DNA from: Terrimicrobiaceae bacterium
GTDB lineage: Bacteria > Verrucomicrobiota > Verrucomicrobiia > Chthoniobacterales > JAATET01
Assembly: GCA_028713285.1 (NCBI GenBank)
Contig: JAQTOP010000007.1
Span: forward strand, 1 to 64,000
Length of the DNA: 64,000 bases
Direction: 5' to 3'
Part shown: piece after piece, positions 62,323 through 64,000 of the stretch
Numbering within the stretch: position 1 is the first letter of the stretch
Layout: every line of letters begins with the position of its first letter
Position numbers and translations under genes: made by a program
Notes under the pieces: generated by a model
Told to the model about the DNA's origin: nothing
What the model saw: only the letters and a program-made list of their open reading frames with translations
The model's database searches: none

Positions 62323-63425
62323 GCAGCAAGGGATCGGGCATTGGAGCTTACGACACCGCAGAGCGCCGGTGGGCTGGCGTTGGGCCTTACTACGCAATGT
62401 TTCCTGCTGCTTTCGCGGATTGCGTTGTAAAGCGATACAGCGATCCCGGTGATACGGTGCTCGACCCCTTTGCAGGCCGGGGCACGTCGTTGTTTAGCGC
62501 CGCGGTGCAAAAAAGGTTTGGTGTTGGTGTGGAGGTCAATCCGGTCGGCTGGGTTTACGCACAGGCGAAGCTGCATGCCGCAGCGCAGGACGATGTGCAA
62601 GAGAGGCTAAAGGCAATCTCACGCTCAGCCTGGCGCTTTCGAGCCGAAACGGAGCGATTGCCAGCGTTCTATTCGCACTGCTTTTCGGGTCCGGTGCTCG
62701 CCTTCCTCTTAGCGGCTCGTGCGATGCTGAACTGGCGTCGCAGCAAAGTCGATTGGACCACGGCCGCACTTCTATTGGTCAATCTTCACGGAAAGCGTGA
62801 TGCTTCTTTATCAAATCAAATGCGGCAGACGAAATCGATGTCGCCGCAGTATGCCATCGAGTGGTGGCACGCCCGCAAACTCAGACCACCGAAAGTCGAT
62901 CCGTTGGAATTCATGGAAAGACGTCTTGCGTGGCGCTACGCGCACGGGAGACCGACGCTGTGCGGTTCACGGGTGTTTCTCGGGGACAGCGTGCGACGCC
63001 TTCCCGCTCTAGCCGAGCAAGGCGAGATTGAGGCACGGTTGCTTTTCACATCCCCGCCATATTGCGCCGTGACCAACTACCACTATGACCAATGGCTACG
63101 CCTCTGGATGCTCGGCGGTTCGCCTGAACCACGCACCGTGAGCGGCTCATCGCGCGGGCGCTTTTGGAATAGTGGCGCCTACGAGCATCTCTTGCGTGAT
63201 GTCTTTGCCAAGACTAACGAGCTGCTCACGGACGACGCGACTGTTTACGTCCGCACTCATAAGCGTGAACTTACCTATACCATCACACGTCGCGTGCTTC
63301 GTGAGGTTTTCCCTGAAAAGCGGATGCGCACTTTCTCGCGCCCATTCACAACTCCGACACAAACGAGTTTGTTCGGCGATGTTCCAGATGACACAGGTGA
63401 AGTCGATCTGATTTTGAAGCCCTAA
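62319..63425 (+). CDS. DNA methyltransferase (N4-cytosine/N6-adenine type)
   Basis: 368 aa. 'TVLDPFAGRGTSLFSAAVQK' is the SAM-binding motif I (FxGxG) at residue 51, and 'LLFTSPPYCAVTNYHYDQWL' is the catalytic TSPPY motif IV near residue 245. SAM motif before catalytic motif is the alpha/gamma order. 'TSPPY' is common in N4-cytosine methylases. As part of the herA-nurA operon it probably marks self-DNA. No specificity or restriction gene is visible besides nurA. The start overlaps nurA by 4 bases. Confidence 0.87.
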   Translation: MSSKGSGIGAYDTAERRWAGVGPYYAMFPAAFADCVVKRYSDPGDTVLDPFAGRGTSLFSAAVQKRFGVGVEVNPVGWVYAQAKLHAAAQDDVQERLKAISRSAWRFRAETERLPAFYSHCFSGPVLAFLLAARAMLNWRRSKVDWTTAALLLVNLHGKRDASLSNQMRQTKSMSPQYAIEWWHARKLRPPKVDPLEFMERRLAWRYAHGRPTLCGSRVFLGDSVRRLPALAEQGEIEARLLFTSPPYCAVTNYHYDQWLRLWMLGGSPEPRTVSGSSRGRFWNSGAYEHLLRDVFAKTNELLTDDATVYVRTHKRELTYTITRRVLREVFPEKRMRTFSRPFTTPTQTSLFGDVPDDTGEVDLILKP

Positions 63426-63517
63426 CATGGATGAACCACGGATTAGGTTGTCGCGATAAACTATTCTGTGTGCCTCGAGATTGGGATGTCCCGGCACCAC
63501 GGGGGGTGTCCAGAAGT

Positions 63518-63932
63518 TCACACCTCGGCGAGGGAATTGAACGTGATGCCTTGCGCCCATTCCTTTCGACACAGTTCGGCATCCAGCGTGGCAAGCCGCA
63601 GGCCATACCTGCGCGCAAGGGTGACCAGGTGCGCGTCGGTGGTGCCGTGGCGGCTGCCAAGTGCCGCAGGCAGGCGGGCCGGACCTGGTGGCGTCTTTGA
63701 GGAAGTGATGCGCGGAAATTTTTACAAGGTCTTCCAGTGCGACTCTGGCCTCGGAGTAGCTGGCCCCGTAGGCGGCACTCATGCTGACCCGTAGGAAGCC
63801 CATTTCCGAAGTCGAGCAGGTGGCGAAGCGGCCAGAATCGTCGAGCCACGGATTTGCCTCCCGATGTTTGCGGTGACTGCTCCACGCGCAGGCGACGAGC
63901 ACATTTACATCGAGCAGGCTGTCAGTCGTCAT
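63518..63932 (-). pseudogene. vapC: Frameshifted PIN-domain toxin VapC
   Basis: The first ~80 residues from the ATG at 63932 ('MTTDSLLDVNVLVACAWSSH', then 'STSEMGFLRVS') are the N-terminal half of a VapC PIN protein. The second half appears in another frame as 'ALGSRHGTTDAHLVTLARRY' and 'GLRLATLDAELCRKEWAQGI' up to the stop at 63518. A one-base gain (or two-base loss) near 63683 breaks the frame. All four PIN acids are present once frames are joined. It may be a recent mutation or a sequencing error. Confidence 0.75.
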
Positions 63933-64000
63933 CCCGAAGCGACCGGATGACACCGGGCGTCATTTCAGGCGCTCCGCCTGATGCAACGAGGACGCGGCGG
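63922..64000 (-). CDS. vapB: VapB-type antitoxin, C-terminal end only
   Basis: Only the last 25 residues, 'RRVLVASGGAPEMTPGVIRS' then 'LRDDD', are in the window. The TGA stop (63922-63924) lies inside the vapC ATG region (63932), the usual antitoxin-toxin overlap. The sequence is typical of the C-terminal tail of VapB antitoxins that pair with this VapC type. The 5' part lies beyond the window. Confidence 0.65.
   Translation of the reverse strand, partial: RRVLVASGGAPEMTPGVIRSLRDDD

Noticed and set aside
58790-63520. Direct repeats or integrase sites at the edges of the HerA-NurA cassette
   Set aside because: I compared the bases around both edges by eye and found no matching direct or inverted repeat, so no attachment site is claimed.

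Overview
The window is a high-GC, gene-dense bacterial chromosome segment, most likely from a Verrucomicrobiota member (Spartobacteria/Chthoniobacterales-like). The lineage is an inference. It rests on a Gram-negative lipid A set (lpxB, lpxI), secreted proteins with classical signal peptides, a type II pseudopilin, a Suf system led by a Fur-type regulator, ceramide genes, and intergenic repeat families of kinds I associate with this phylum. About 65 genes are called and no stretch without a gene exceeds 300 bases. Many are joined by 4-base ATGA/GTGA overlaps, so operons are common. Most long lines of the ORF track are antisense or out-of-frame shadows caused by GC bias.

Layout. 1-1.8 kb: end of a nucleotidyltransferase-like gene, pyrE, a GST-family gene. 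1.8-7.6 kb (minus): a sugar permease downstream of a complete dltC-dltD-dltX-dltA-dltB operon, including a 48-aa DltX missing from the ORF track as a gene of its own. 7.6-10 kb: two divergent paralogous glycosyltransferase-like genes. 10-16.4 kb (minus): serS, tilS, an Mpv17-like membrane protein, lpxI, a Gfo/Idh/MocA dehydrogenase, lpxB, a HIT protein. 16.5-19.1 kb: a DnaJ/CbpA-type co-chaperone, a small secreted protein, a lipid kinase. 19.1-23.1 kb (minus): fur-sufC-sufB-sufD. 23.2-29.2 kb: GNAT, GT4 glycosyltransferase, trxB, ArnT-like transferase, thioesterase, manA. 29.2-38.5 kb: secreted hypothetical proteins, a pseudopilin, hrpB, a tandem-ACT protein, a thioredoxin-like ferredoxin, tyrS. 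38.5-45.2 kb (minus): an operon-like run of serine palmitoyltransferase, bacterial ceramide synthase, ceramide reductase, a degenerate metallo-beta-lactamase-fold lipoprotein, purD and an S41-fold protein without its catalytic dyad. 45.3-57.7 kb: a frameshifted serine hydrolase, DUF302, tRNA-Pro(UGG), a cyclase/NB-ARC/TPR regulator, a large membrane protein, transglutaminase, flavin monooxygenase, Na/Pi cotransporter, HAD hydrolase. 57.8-64 kb: an accessory island with vapBC, a truncated dndC, a HerA-NurA-DNA methyltransferase cassette of visibly lower GC, and a second, frameshifted vapBC.

How the genes work together. Several groups act on the cell envelope: lipid A synthesis (lpxI, lpxB and a possible sugar-modifying dehydrogenase), sphingolipid/ceramide synthesis (spt, bcerS, cerR), D-alanylation of an extracytoplasmic polymer (dlt), and sugar transfer (ArnT-like, GT4). 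The last 6 kb look like a defence island in which a HerA-NurA-methyltransferase module sits directly on the broken end of a phosphorothioation gene. A second theme is hydrolase-fold proteins whose catalytic residues are gone (DltD, S41, MBL, beta-lactamase-like).
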